The notes under the pieces were generated by a model. It was given only the letters and a program-made list of their open reading frames with translations. It was not told the origin of the DNA and made no database searches. A stretch of DNA of 64,000 nt from Dillenia suffruticosa. Taxonomy: Eukaryota > Streptophyta > Magnoliopsida > Dilleniales > Dilleniaceae. Positions within the stretch are counted from its first letter, which is position 1; each line of letters begins with the position of its first letter. Location: the NCBI GenBank assembly GCA_033439265.1, contig JAVTVX010000024.1, forward strand, positions 310,001 through 374,000. Direction: 5' to 3'. Shown one piece after another: positions 22,902 through 35,400 of this stretch. The position numbers and the translations under genes were made by a program.

Positions 22902-24712
22902 TGAGTAGTCATCTATAAATGAGATAAATAAGTGTGATCATACGAGTTTGTACCTATAGTATAAATATTTGTATGTATGATTTCAAACAATTTTGAACTC
23001 TTTATAGTATATTTTTTAGTCTTGTTGGTCTATTTTTCCTTAATACAGTCTACACAAGTTTCAAAATGGCTAAAATTTAGGATATCAAATATCTTATTTT
23101 TTACCAACTTTTTTATCCATTTTATGGAGATATATTCTAATCTCCAACACTAAACATGAAAGATTTTTTTTCAATGACATATCTTTTAACTCCTGTAAGT
23201 GTTATATTTATATAAGTATTATTTTGTAAAATAATATGATACAATCCGTCTAATAATGGATTATTATCAACGATATTTGAATTAAAAAATAATATCATTT
23301 TATTACTAAATTGAAAAAAATAACCGAATTGTAAGAGTTTTGAAATGAAAGTTAATTTTTTAGAAAATTTAGATACATATAACACTCTCTCTAATTTCAG
23401 GATATGTTTGCCGGCTAGAATGAGTTTGCAATCGTCAATACCCTTTACCCGTGAGTTTATCTTGTTACCTAAATAAATAACTTGTTCACGATCCACTGGT
23501 TTCTTTAGGTTTTGCAAACCTTACAACACATTCGTAATGTGAATAATACAACTAGAATCAATTCACTATGTGTAAAGAGAAATCTCAGTTATATAAAATT
23601 CATAACATATAAGGGAAATTTTCGTACCTTTTATCTTAAGCTATCGATGATATTTGATACAATCCTTCTTTACGTGTCCTTTCCTTTTACAAAAAAAAAA
23701 AAAACATTTAGACTATTTCTTAATGTCCATATTCAGTTTCGTGCCCCTTTGTATCAGCTTGGACCTACTTTTCCTCTCTTCTCATATCGCCATATGTACA
23801 TTTATAGATTCCTCCTTCATTTTCATAAGTAGCTTTCTCTCCTCTTATACACGCATGATCATCAATTCATTGATAAACCATTTCTCTTTATGTGTGTTGT
23901 AAAAGATTTTAAAGGGATCATAAGGTTGCAGTAGAGTGTTCAAAATGAAATGCATAAGGAAAGGCTCTGACATTTCAACCTCTAGATTTTTTAATTGAGC
24001 TGTAATGTCCAACATTCGCATGATATGTTCGCGTACACCATGAACAGTAGTTAATCTCATGGAGGAGAACTGCATAATGAGAGCATTAACAAAAAATTTT
24101 TCGATACCGCAAATTGATTATCTATAGTTTTAAGAAGAGTATAAACATTAGTATGTTGGTTAATCGAGTCATGGATATTACTCAAAATTATGCTCTTTAT
24201 TAATATAGTATTTGGACGATTAGATCATCCTACTATTCATAAGGAGCCTTTTTTATCATACAACTAGTATCGATTACTGAAGGTGGCTCATCTTTCCAGA
24301 TAATACAATCAATGTCTAGACATCCTAAATAGAGAAGGACTATTTTCCTCCACTTCTTATAGTTCTCTATGTTTAATTTAAGAAAATCTAATTTTAAATT
24401 TATAATTTGGAATACTGTAAAATAAATAAATATACTTACTGACTATATATAAGACATTAAATATAGTCTACAAATACAACATATAAAAATAAATTTATGA
24501 TATAAAAATTGTCTGTATTCTAAATTTTTAATTCTATTAAATTTATTTAATTTTATGATAAGATTCATCAAAAACAGGTTATTCCCTAATATCTGTAAAC
24601 TAATTAGAAAATTACCAATAGTTAGTTTATCTCTACTCACTTTATCTTTTTCTACCCTATAAGATGACTTCTCTAATACACTATGTAGGTTCCCAGATAG
24701 GTGTTGAGTCAT
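20372..24712 (-). mobile_element. Very old, broken Ty1/copia element (gag-pol relic), minus strand
   Basis: Minus-strand coding remnants appear in copia order from right to left. Gag-like sequence is at 24075-23845. Protease and pre-integrase sequence is at about 23517-23137. Integrase is at 22731-22471 ('YILNGVSAKTLAKTPFELF'). The integrase C-terminus to reverse transcriptase lies at 22303-21857 and leftwards. Reverse transcriptase and RNase H end at 21127-20372 ('YSDSDFADCVDSRK', 'DYILTDYLTKDIS'). The whole stretch is strongly AT-rich and carries many breaks, consistent with great age and heavy decay. A TA microsatellite (22862-22899) has grown inside it. Confidence 0.8.
22862..22899. repeat. 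TA microsatellite
   Basis: About nineteen uninterrupted AT units lie inside the copia relic. Confidence 0.95.
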
Positions 24713-25489
24713 ATAGAATCACTTAAAAATCAGTCAGTTTTATACTTATCCCTATCTTTTTTATAGAACCAGTCTATTTATGCATTAAATCAACTGCATT
24801 TATAATATTATATAAAAATAGATTTCAATTGGATAGAGTACTATTGAAAATAGAGATTTTGATACTATAATTTTATTATTTTATATAATAAAAATTTCTA
24901 TGGGATAAGATTTATTATATAAAAATAATTTTTATGACAAATTATTTTTTTCCTAATGTAATCATGTATTTATACATAATTTTTTACTTGATTATGGCTA
25001 TTGTAGTTGGATTTTAATTAATTTTAAAAATTATATTGATCATTAGAACAATTTATTATATGTTTGCATCATATAAAATGCATGAAATATAATTTTAAAT
25101 GTAATATTTATTTTCTATTCATTTGTCAATTTTATACTTGTCAATTGATTATTTGAAAAGTCAATTGATTATTCTTTTCAATTTTTTAAAATTAGAGTAT
25201 ATTTATTCTTTATGAGAAATTTATGTGAACATCTCAAGACACTGTTGCGGGTGTTTACACCCATAAGGACCACGAGGGTCCTGGCCGATCCGACTGATCC
25301 CCAACAACCGGAGTCTAATCGGAAAATACAAAAATGCTCCGAAATGATTTTTAAAAATATAATTTTATCCGTAATGATACAAAAATTTTAATTTTGGATT
25401 CAATTTTTAAAAAAATTTAAAATTTTGAGTCAAATAGTCAAATAAAAATAAAAATAAAAACTTTAATTTTTGAAAAATCTTCAATTAAC

Positions 25490-25905
25490 CCTTTCACTTC
25501 CCACTACTTCAACACCATCAAAATATTCTTTGGGGGCATGAATAAGTTTTCTAAACCTTTAATTTCACTCATTAGATAATATAGAATTAAGAAATTTAGA
25601 TTTAAAAACCTAATAGATTAAGAGAAAGTTTATATAGACTCTCAATTATAAAAAATTTATTAAAATCCTATAATTATCGTATTAAATTATTGAAACATGT
25701 TATGAAAAGATAATTAAACATTCAAAATCAAAAAATAAGATTAATTGTATGGAAATTTGAATGGATCACCAAAACTTGACTAAATGCAATCTAATTCAAA
25801 ATCTTTCTGTTTTTTCAATATTTAATCTTTTTCGGTTATATTTTTTCATTAATTTTATTTTAAATGTATTGATTCATTTGAATTTAAAAATCCCTTGCAT
25901 TGACA
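25490..25905 (-). repeat. Right copy of the ~400-bp direct repeat flanking the copia relic
   Basis: This is the partner of 19735-20135 and would be the 5' LTR if the pair belongs to the minus-strand copia relic. The 780 bases between it and the gag remnant are AT-rich without recognisable coding sequence. They include a GC-richer island at about 25247-25322 (GGGTGTTTACACCCATAAGG) of unknown origin. Confidence 0.5.
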
Positions 25906-26194
25906 TTATTTGTTTTTCGCTTCCACTTACGTTACCCACTCCCTCTCTTATACTTCCAAATTTTTTTAACCTCGCATGTCATCTCTGCAAAGAGGTTTTC
26001 AATTTTTATTTTTTATTTTTTATTTTGAACTTCTCTTTTTCACTCAAAGAACAACAATCCACCATGCTTGAGAGGTTTCAATTTTTTTCTCTATATTTCT
26101 TAATTTGTTAAAACATATATTTCGTTCAATAATTCATAAATCACACCAATTGACTGGACCCATGTCGTAGGATATTTGTTAGTCTTCAAATGCC

Positions 26195-26203
26195 AAAATA
26201 TCT
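26195..26203 (+). promoter_or_regulatory. Evening element AAAATATCT upstream of LIR1
   Basis: This is an exact match to the plant evening element bound by CCA1/LHY-type clock MYB factors. It lies about 265 bases upstream of the LIR1 start codon. A shorter related site, AAATATCT, lies at 26317-26324. LIR1 transcripts are known to be light- and clock-regulated, which fits. Confidence 0.65.
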
Positions 26204-26303
26204 TTTGAGAAAAAATCCCAGCTGGTGGGAACTCTTCGTCCTATAAACGTGGTGGAGCTTCTTTACCACCCATTTCCCAGTCAAAAAGAAAGATTGCAAA
26301 AAC

Positions 26304-26336
26304 CTTATCCAGTTACAAATATCTTGGCTCCTTATC
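26304..26336 (-). promoter_or_regulatory. Two I-box (GATAAG) motifs upstream of LIR1
   Basis: CTTATC, the reverse complement of GATAAG, occurs at 26304-26309 and again at 26331-26336. The two copies flank the AAATATCT site. I-boxes are common in promoters of light-regulated photosynthesis genes. Confidence 0.5.
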
Positions 26337-26366
26337 CCTTTCAAAACCCTTGGGTAAGTTTATCTG

Positions 26367-26374
26367 TATATATT
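26367..26374 (+). promoter_or_regulatory. Probable TATA box of LIR1
   Basis: TATATATT lies 93 bases upstream of the ATG at 26460. Transcription would start around 26400, leaving a leader of about 60 bases. Confidence 0.5.
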
Positions 26375-26459
26375 GAACCTGAGGAACGAAACCCCTCATC
26401 CCCATCTTTCTTCAGAACAATCTCCTTTGGCGGAACAAAAGAAAGAAAAAGAAAATAAA

Positions 26460-27062
26460 ATGCAAGGAGCAGCAACAGCATTGTGTTTTGCACCATCAAC
26501 CCTTTCCCTATCGAAACTGCTGCCCAGCAAGTCATTCGCCGCTTACCCTTTGAAGGCTTCTTCCAAGCTTCAAACTTCTCTATGCCCTCCCATAAAAGCA
26601 ACAGCCTCGGTTGATGAGCTCCTAACCACTGATTACAGCTCCTCCACCTCGTAAGTTATATACTTTGATCGTTGCCTTCATCTTGGATACCGTAGTTGTG
26701 AAAACATTCATGATCTCTGACCTGCATACCTTTTGTTTAGCGTTTTTCCGGCTGAAGCCTGTGAAACAATTGGGGGAGAAGCTTGCGCCGTTGAGATGTA
26801 TCCTGAAGCAAAGCTGAATCCAGAGCCAAGGAACAATGCCAGCAGGACAGGTTTGGAGCAGGTTGAGAGGGAGTACCTTGAGTACGCCGATCTTCCCAAA
26901 ACGTAGGATGGTGGCCTCTTTCGTCAATCAATTCTTTGACACTTTGTTCAAGTAGAATTTTAACATGGGCTTTGTAATTTTTACAGGGTGTTCCCTGCAG
27001 AGGCTTGTGATGACCTTGGTGGGGAGTTCTGTGAACCTTCATACCAAAGAGGGGTTTACTAG
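26460..27062 (+). CDS. LIR1: LIR1, chloroplast light-regulated protein
   Basis: LIR1 is a small chloroplast protein that helps tether ferredoxin-NADP reductase (LFNR) to thylakoid membranes through TIC62 and TROL. There are three exons, 26460-26650, 26741-26902 and 26987-27062, giving 142 residues, close to the family length. The N-terminal half is rich in Ser/Ala/Lys and poor in acidic residues, as expected of a transit peptide. The mature part carries the two hallmark repeats, 'VFPAEACETIGGEAC' and 'VFPAEACDDLGGEFC', each with a conserved Cys pair. The protein ends 'SYQRGVY' as in other LIR1 proteins. Both introns are GT-AG and lie just before each repeat, so exons 2 and 3 each start with one repeat. 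The ATG at 26460 gives the expected start and follows a purine-rich leader. Confidence 0.95.
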
Positions 27063-30000
27063 GGAGACGGAACCTTGAGTATGCAGATAGAGAGATTATG
27101 TACAAAGGACAATTCTGTGATGTACTAGGAAAAGAAAATTCATAATCAGAAAATCCCCCCCTCTTTCTTGTACCAAGCATGTGTAATTATTTTTGTATTT
27201 AAACCCTAAACTCATACAGATGTTGTGTAACCATAATATATGAAAATTCAACTTTAGCATTACCAGCATTTCTTGATAACCCCTGTTGCTAATTTATAAC
27301 AAAGACAACTAACTTCACGTTTGCTTTTACAAATTGTTGCAGAGGTTAGTATTCATATTACAGCGTCGTTGGTATCCTTTAAGATGCTTAATTGACAAAT
27401 GAAAGGGTGAACTTTTTTTATAGTAGGACATGGATGGTATCCTTAGACATACTGCGACGGAGTACACCTGCCTTCTTTGGTTGCAAATCAATAATCATTT
27501 TTTTCGTTTTTTCTTTTTTCTTTTTTTTTTTTTCACTCTTGACGTATATGATTTTACCGTATACGCATACGCATACGGAACGGTCGAATTTTTCCTTATA
27601 AAAATAAGGCTAATGTAAAGTTTATCCCCGGCGGACTTGAGATATATTTCAAAGTCAGTTTTTTCTCGTCTCATTTTGGGCGGACTGGAGCTGGATTTGA
27701 ACTCCGATTAATCTTTTGCCCTCCGCTACCTCGGAGATGGGGTAGGTCTCTCTCTCTCTCTCTCTCATGTCAGATCTTGATCGTGGGTTCGTCACTTCCG
27801 TTTCATCTGATGGAGCCAGTCATGGCTGTCTTACAATTCTCCAAGGTTCTTCCGCTTTTCTTGGATTCCAAACTCTCTGTGCTTTCATTCTTCGCCTAGG
27901 TTGTATCTTCTGTGTGCCTTACTATTTCACTTGCTTCGAATTTATTGGGGGCGTCTCATGTGCATAATTTATTCTCTTTTTTGTGTGTTTTCAAGTTGGA
28001 TTTATTAGGAAACCCTAGAATTGATTCGGTTTGATCCTGCTGCTTTTCACTATTTGTGCCATCTTCGAACAATCACTACATCATCTTACTCTTCAGACGA
28101 TTGAATCATGCGAAAAAGCATACAGTTATTTGATCAAATCATTGAAAGTTGAGAGTAACGACCTCGGAATATGCCGATAAAGGAGGAGAATAGGAGTTAC
28201 ACCTTCATTGTTTGGATCAGTGAAACCCTAGAGACAAAAAGGAGCACGCACGAGATAAGCCTAATTGACCTAGAATGGTTACTCCTGCAATCTTTGGTTT
28301 TTGGACGATGAAACTTCCTAAGCCTGGATCAATCCAGAAAAAAGTATTTCTGCTTTTTTTTAAGTTAATCCTTGTTGCTGGTGTGCTTCTTTTTTCCTTT
28401 TTTGTGGTTCGTGTTCACAATGCCTGTTTTTTCTTGCGTTCTTTCTGTTTATTGTTTTCACAGGTGAATATTTTAGCCTTTTTGGGTGTTCTTTGTTATA
28501 GAATTTACGTTTAAATGAGTAGCCTGATAGGGTTTCATATTGGAATTATGCCGGTAATGAATGCTTACATTTTTGTTTTTCTTTTGCTGCATTTCGTTCC
28601 AGGATTTTCTTTTCTCTTATAATTGTTGGAACTGAAACAGTTTGTTTGATTTTATGCTAATTGATTTTCATTTATGGGTTGAAGCTGAATGGTTTATTTT
28701 TGACTTTTGTAGTTGGACATCAAGGTTTACATATTGCTCCAGAGAATCAAAAGGATAGGCTCTTTGTGAGTCCTGTAGGAATAGGTGTTCTCTAAGTGCA
28801 TTTCCTTGTGGAAACATGTAGCATTGCCCATCTTATTCTCGATAGCCTTTTTTCCCCCAAGCAGTTGTCATTCTGAAGCCCTGTGTGCTTCTATGATGAG
28901 GAATGATTTTTGTTGCCATCTACATTGGAGCCTTCTATTGCTAAATGAGCAAAGAACAGCTTCACTATTTTTTTTTTTTGGAGACATGGTGAAGCTCCAA
29001 AGTATTAGCTAATAAATTTTTAACGAAAATCAGTATTTGGGAAGCGAATCTTGAGTCCCAAAAAAGTTTTACTAGATGTTTAACCATATTGGAAGTTCAC
29101 AATAGAGAAAAGTTCATAGAGGGAGGAAAACATTTTGGCTTAAAGAGTTTTTCCACCTATCCTTTGGACTTTGTTGATATCAAAAGTTTGACCGTTTACA
29201 ATTGCAGCAAAACTGTAGCCTCGGAAAAAATTAGAAACTGTTTATATAATCAAGGACACTGGAGATGACGGTGGATAAAAAATAAATGGTGTTTACCTAA
29301 TCTAATTGTATTTGCACGTCATTTTCAGTAATCTCAATATTTTTATTAAGTGACATTATGTCAATTTGCTTTCTAAATAATTTTATAGTAATGGCTGCAA
29401 GCATGCATATCATTACTATGTTATTGGTTCTAGAGTGCTACCTCTTTCATGGGGATTATCCTTTGACTGCACAAGCTCTCCTGGTGCTATTAAGGTATTG
29501 AAGGGGCTAATGCATTAGTGTCTCTCTTCTAATGTCTTCCTCAATGTATTCTATGTTGGCATTCGACATGACAAGTTGTAAACTACAAATGCTTGTTTAT
29601 TTTTAATACATCTTAGCACATTCAAATATCGAAATTTTTAAGGTCTATTGCAGCTTTTGGAGCTTAAATGTGATAGCTTTGTACATTTCACTATAGATAT
29701 TGCATCACTCAATTTTTTTTAAAAGTAATCTTGTTACCACCTAATGATAGAATCCTCAATTTTTTTTTCCTGATTGTTTCTTCTATTGTGCATCTCCATT
29801 TAATGTAAATAACTACGTTCCTCAATAAAAAGTTGATTAACAAGGGATATTGAAAAACCGATTCTGCTCTCAATGCACATGCTGGTTTGAGATTTTTATG
29901 TTCCTTTACTCATCCAATCATTTCTTTCGGTTTTTGGTGTAATTAGTTGTCACATTGTATGGTGAGGCTAAATAATATTCAAGCCTACGAGGCTAAAAGG

Positions 30001-30329
30001 ATAAGATTAAAGAAGAGCTGGTGTAACATGTCTTTTGCTAACAAGGTATGCTCATAAGTAATATCAAAAACAATAGTAAAATCCTTTGCTGATTATTACA
30101 GTTGTGATGTTAAAGCCCCGTGCTAAGCACTGGTCTCCAACAACTAGTATTAATACAAGGCGGATAGCTTTAGGTTGATGTCTTGCTTAGTCTATTGGGT
30201 CTGAATAGCATCGATCTTTGTGTCTTTCATTTATGTAATCGCTTGTAACTTTTCTTTTTCCATTTTTTTTTTATTGAAGATGCTCTAACTTCTTTTCAAG
30301 CCCCATGCTTAGAAAGATAGGTGAAATAT
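27063..30329. other. Spacer with transcript-like texture but no assignable gene
   Basis: The first 200 bases probably hold the LIR1 3' UTR. A CT run at 27748-27766 leads directly into an ATG at 27767 with a 66-codon open frame, and T-rich, intron-like DNA follows. Exon-like islands with good splice signals occur, for example 29935-30045 ending in AACAAG|GTATGC. I cannot link them into a protein I recognise. The stretch may be a non-coding transcript, a decayed gene, or a gene whose identity I cannot see. Confidence 0.25.
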
Positions 30330-32414
30330 TGTTAGGAATGAGATAGGGGCAGCGAGGAAGGAAGGACCCTGAAATACTTGGAAGTTCAGTAGCTTCCTTT
30401 CATTGATAGTAAGAAGGTAGAATTACAGCAGAAAAAAAAAGAAGAAAAGAACTGAGTCTGCGGAATAGCAAGACTGCCCAAGCTTCATAAGTCAAAATAA
30501 TTCTTCTCTGCAACGGTCTGTTATGCTTGAATTCCATGCCTTCTGCGCTGATACACTTTCAGCCCTTTAGGTTCCGCCACCTCATCAGCCTGTTCAGCAG
30601 CCACCTCATCCGCCAACTGTCCCTTTGACGCTACTTCATTCCCCAGCTGATCATTTTCAGATTTTCTCATAACATTGCCTCCTACCGAAGTTTCAGTCTT
30701 GTCCTCAAGGCTGTAGCGCTTTTTTTTTTTGTTTTTTTTTTTTTTTTCAGCGGACTGGTACCTGCTTTTTCGTTCTAACAAATGTCCGGATGGTATTGCA
30801 AAGCTTCTGCAGCTGCCACTAGCTAGTGGTTTCGTCGGCCGAAGGAGTTTCATCATAACCCAAAATGATTGCACGAAGGCTCTTGTTGAGACAATTGTGA
30901 AGGGGATGGTAAGGTTGCTTACACTTGAAGCACAATCCTTTGGCCCCGTGAGTCCGTGATCTCATGATGAGACAATTGGCGCGAGTTGCGGGTTGGGGAC
31001 GAAGAGGTTTGCAAAGGAGGGAGGGAAGAAGACTGTTGTTGCGGTTGAAGGTGGTTTGGGGGGGGGGAAGATGGGTGAAAAGAAATTTGGTTCCGAGTTA
31101 TGGGTTTAGGGTGGAAAAGTGTCGGATCCTCCGAGGGTCGGGTTGGACCCGCCCCATTTCCATGATTTGATAGAGAAGTGGGCCCCGTCATCTTGACATG
31201 GTAGTAGCCCCGCTATAAAATACCCATTCTTTCTTTCGATTTCCCAAGCAAGTTTCATAGTCTGGAAGCGCGAGAGGGCTTCGTGTGAGTGAATTCGAAC
31301 TCAGATCTCGTCATTGAGGCCATTGAGGAAGAGACCCAAAAGGATCGAAGAGTTCAAGCCCTTGATGTCGATGTAAGCATCGAAGGTTTCTAAGCCAACA
31401 ACTACCGTACCCAATGGAGCGCAGAGCCGTCCATGGAGAACATAGCTACAGCGACTTTTGAATCATCAGTGACGTGATTAATGGCAAAAAATTGCTCCGT
31501 CCGTGTGACCCAAGCCGCGGGATCATGGCCATTGAAGCAAGGGAGATCCAGTCGTGCGAAAGGTACGTCTTCTGGGGATGGGTATTTGGGTTGTGGTTGT
31601 TGTTGGCTGTGGGGTTCTAAAACGGGAATGGACTCTATCTTGAGAGAAGGGCTTCCCGGGGCGCCATGGAGGGTAGAGGCAGAGGAACTAGCTTCCTCAC
31701 GACCATCATGTTTTTGGCACAGCAATGCTGCCACCAAATCTTCCAAAGAGTCAAGCTTATCCATCCTAGGGCGATGGACAATCAGTTCCTCGACTATTGT
31801 CGAGACAGTCTTCCCCGGTTCCGCAAGACTTTTTTTGATAGATTCGAGTTTGGCGTCCATTCTGGTGTTGGTCATGGGAAATTGAAGGGTTAGTTTGGGG
31901 AGAAACGACGGTAGAGGGAAAAAAAAAAAAAAAAAAAAGAACAGTGAGAAAAAAGGGTGGGGAAGAGAAGGGCAGGTCGGACCAAATTGTTAGGAATGAG
32001 ATAGGGGTGGCAAGGAAGGAAGTACCCTGAAATACTTGGAAGTTCAGTAGCTTCCTTTCATTGATAGTAAGAAGGTAGATTACAGCAGGAAAAAAAAATA
32101 AAAAAAAAAAGTAAAAAAGAAAAAGAAGAAGAAGAAAAGAACTCAGTCTGCGGAATAGCAAGACTGCCCAAGCTTCATAAGCTGAAATAATTCATCTCTG
32201 CTTTCCCACTTTCATTCCCTCCTATTTATAGCCTAATTACCCTCTCATATTCTCTCCTAACCGCTCAAGAATCCCAACAGTCTGTTATGCTTGAATTCCA
32301 TGCCTTCTGCACTGATACACTTTCAGCCCTCTAGGTTCCGCCACCTCATCCACCAACTGTCCCTTTGATGCCACTTCATTCCCCAGCTGATCATCTTCAG
32401 ATTTTCTCATAACA
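30330..32414 (-). mobile_element. Short Ty3/gypsy-type LTR element, gag only, with target duplications
   Basis: LTRs lie at 30330-30674 and 31988-32414, both starting TGTTAGGAATGAGATAGGGG and ending TTTTCTCATAACA. A 5-bp target duplication, AATAT, flanks the element exactly (30325-30329 and 32415-32419). Gag is on the minus strand at 31875-31402, so the right LTR is the 5' one. It carries a TATA box (near 32221-32231) and is followed by a TGGTCCGACC-type primer site. Further gag-like sequence follows at 31191-30919. Protease, reverse transcriptase and integrase are absent, so this is a non-autonomous copy of the family seen at 1-1292. It is broken, with a handful of breaks in gag. The LTRs differ in length (345 and 427 bp) but are otherwise similar, suggesting moderate age. 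Confidence 0.9.
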
Positions 32415-32419
32415 AATAT

Positions 32420-35400
32420 CCCCCCCAAGGATTGGTTGGTTGCATTCTAGGGAGAATAATATATGAGATGCACTGATGAATGCTTGCACATAAATAAATT
32501 GGTGCATGTTAAAGTGGTTACCATTTTCTTTTTGCAGGTTGTATTGATATTGGCCAAATTTAGAGATTTCAGCTGGCTGGCTCAAGGGCATATGGAATGT
32601 TTTATTTGTAGGTAGGCTTCTGCAATTGAAGCTCTAATTTACTTATATTTACTGGTAGATTATGGTGTATACAGAATTGATGAATCTGTTAGTTTAATGC
32701 CATTATTAGGAAAAAAATTAATCATTGGATTCACAAAATCTTATGTGACATGGTTTTATCACTCATTGAAAAGCATATGTCATCGGATGAAACCATACCG
32801 TGTCATGTTTTGTCAATTTAGTGATTAACTTTTTCGGTTATATTAATGTCGCTGTCTCAAGGATACAATATTGTGGCCGATGAGTTCTATAAACAATAGA
32901 GTAATTAGCCCAAGGACATCTTTTTTAGATATATTTGTTCTCCCATCATTACAAAGTACAAAGACTTACTGTTTTCTTTCTCGAAAGATTCTAATGCCCA
33001 TAGTTGTCTCCTAGATAAATCTACATCACTAATGTTTATTTTATAATTGTTAAAGTCATAATTGGCTTTACCTACCTTGGAGATGTTTGATTAGCACCCT
33101 CTGGATTTTTGTTGTGTACTAATTGCATTAATAATGTCTTCATTGTGTATAAGTTGAGAAATAGGCAACCTGGTGAGAGGTAGTATCACGCATTACAAAA
33201 GTGGCTGTTCGACTGTATCGGCTGCTTCATAATGGAATAGGAGACCCCTATTTCATTACGGGCCGATATTAGGGGGGAACAGGGTTTGCCTGTGATCAGT
33301 GTATGGCGGCTGGTATCAGCTGATATGCTGTTAGAAACCTGTCACAATTGGGGCAGAGACAAAACCAAAGAAGGTGGATGAGTTCACCTGCCTTTTGTTG
33401 CTAGAAAAAGCATATTTCCCATTATCCTCTCTTGGGATAAAATGTTTTGAGATATATATATTTTTTTCAGTTTTGTCTTATTTCCCTTTTATTCTCTCCT
33501 CTTTTCTCTCTTCTCTCTTCTCTCTTCTCAAACTTCGTGTTATTTAATCCTTCTCATTTCTCTTCCTTGTTCTTGAATCACCTTTCTTACCTTCCTCTTT
33601 TCTTACGAGAAGCAATTGTGAAAGTGAAGATCTCTCTCTCTCTCTCTTGTATTTTGTAGTTTCATCTTTTTCCTTGTTTCTCCTCTCTTCTCAAACTTTG
33701 ACTTCCTCAACCTTTCTCATCTCTCTTCTCTATTGTTCTCAAATCTCCTTTCTCATCTCTCTCTTTCTTGACTTGAAGCAATCGTGAAAGCGAAGATCTC
33801 TCTCTTTTCTGACGCGAAGCAGTAGGTAGTTTCTCTATTTTTAGCGCCTTAAGCAGATCGAGTCCCTTGTCCTTTTCCTATTGGATAGTGTTCTGAAACT
33901 TTAGGAATTCTTATCCTCCAACTATTTAGATAACCCTTTTATAACCACAATGGATCGAACCTTGTTTGGAACAGCTGGCCCATCATAAACCACCTCTGGA
34001 ATGTAGTTTATTGGAACAATATTAATAAAATTTTGTACAGTCATGCAAAACGGTAAGGACAAAGGCTTATGTGGGGACATCAAGCACAAAATTGCTGGTT
34101 GAGGTCTAAGATATTTAGAGGGTGAGGTAACATTGTTGTGGAACTAACATTGACGATTCATTATGGAATGGAATTTAGGTTTTGGAATAGTGCCAAGAGT
34201 AGATTTTGTCTGATGTTTGGGCTATTTCAAATGGCAGATTACACTCTTTAAATTCTTCATACATATTTGTGTGCAATTAGCAATAGGTGATGTAAACACT
34301 AGTAGTTTACTCGGTGTGTAGGATTTTTGGAATTTTTATTATCGAATGACATTGTGCTATTGATCCATGAAAATTCAAGAAATTAGAAAGTTTTAATATA
34401 TATATATATACATATTTTAGTTTCCTATCAATTTCCTTCTAAGTTTGTATTTAGGAACTTTCTACCATTTTTTTTCTTTTTTTCTTTTTTTTTTTTAAAT
34501 TTTATTTAACTATTTAAGAAATTTTAAATAATTAGAAAGTTTTTAATTTAAAATTAGGGTTTGTCTTAGCTCGTATGAGAGGACAATAGTAGTCACTTTA
34601 TCGATGTTGTTTTCCTCAATGAAGAATTTTGTTTGGTTTCTCTTAAAAGTCTAGTTATTGTGCCAGTTAAAATCACCTTATTCCATCTCCAAGTTCTACC
34701 CCAAACCTTTACCCTGTATCCTTTCTTAACTTCTTATTTCTCATTAGATTTCTCTCTTCATTCTTTGATCTCCGTTCTGAATTTTATCAAAGTCAAAAAA
34801 ACGCATTGAATCCTGATTATTTAATTAAAATATTACTTGTGTACTTTTATGATGTGCCTTTTGTCAATAATTTCTAAACTAAATTTGGATCACCCTTGCT
34901 AATGATCCAGATAGTAAAGAACCATGTTCAGATTGCATAATCTGGAGCCAACTTCTCTAGGGATAGAATATTAAAATTCTGAGGTGTTATAATCTTAAAG
35001 AAGATTTAATGGCGGAATATGGTGGGTTTGGGATTGAGTGACCTCTTCCCAACTGCATGCCATCAAGGAAGTCATGTTTCGTTCTACCCCAAACCTAGGT
35101 CAAGGATGGTTTGTTTCTTGAATCCCTTGTCTTTAAGCATCCGACAGGGCAATACAAATTAGGAGAGGGACCATCTGTGCCTAAGGTGAAGGATGGGGAA
35201 ATCAAAAGTCATCTGATTCAGCACCAAAAAAAAAAAGTCATCTGATTCGCATGCTTTATTAGTATTTCAACATGTTCACGTTGATATGTTATGTTTATTT
35301 GATGTCTCCACCTTTTTTTTTAAGTAGAATATATTACTTGGTCTCCCTATTTAACTGCTCGTTTGTCATTTTATATTCCTTGTGATGTGAATAACCTATA

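Noticed and set aside
26341-27180. Several minus-strand open frames across LIR1
   Set aside because: They are antisense shadows of LIR1 exons and introns and have no recognisable family.
31481-31893. Plus-strand open frames across the LTR element
   Set aside because: They are shadows of the minus-strand gag.
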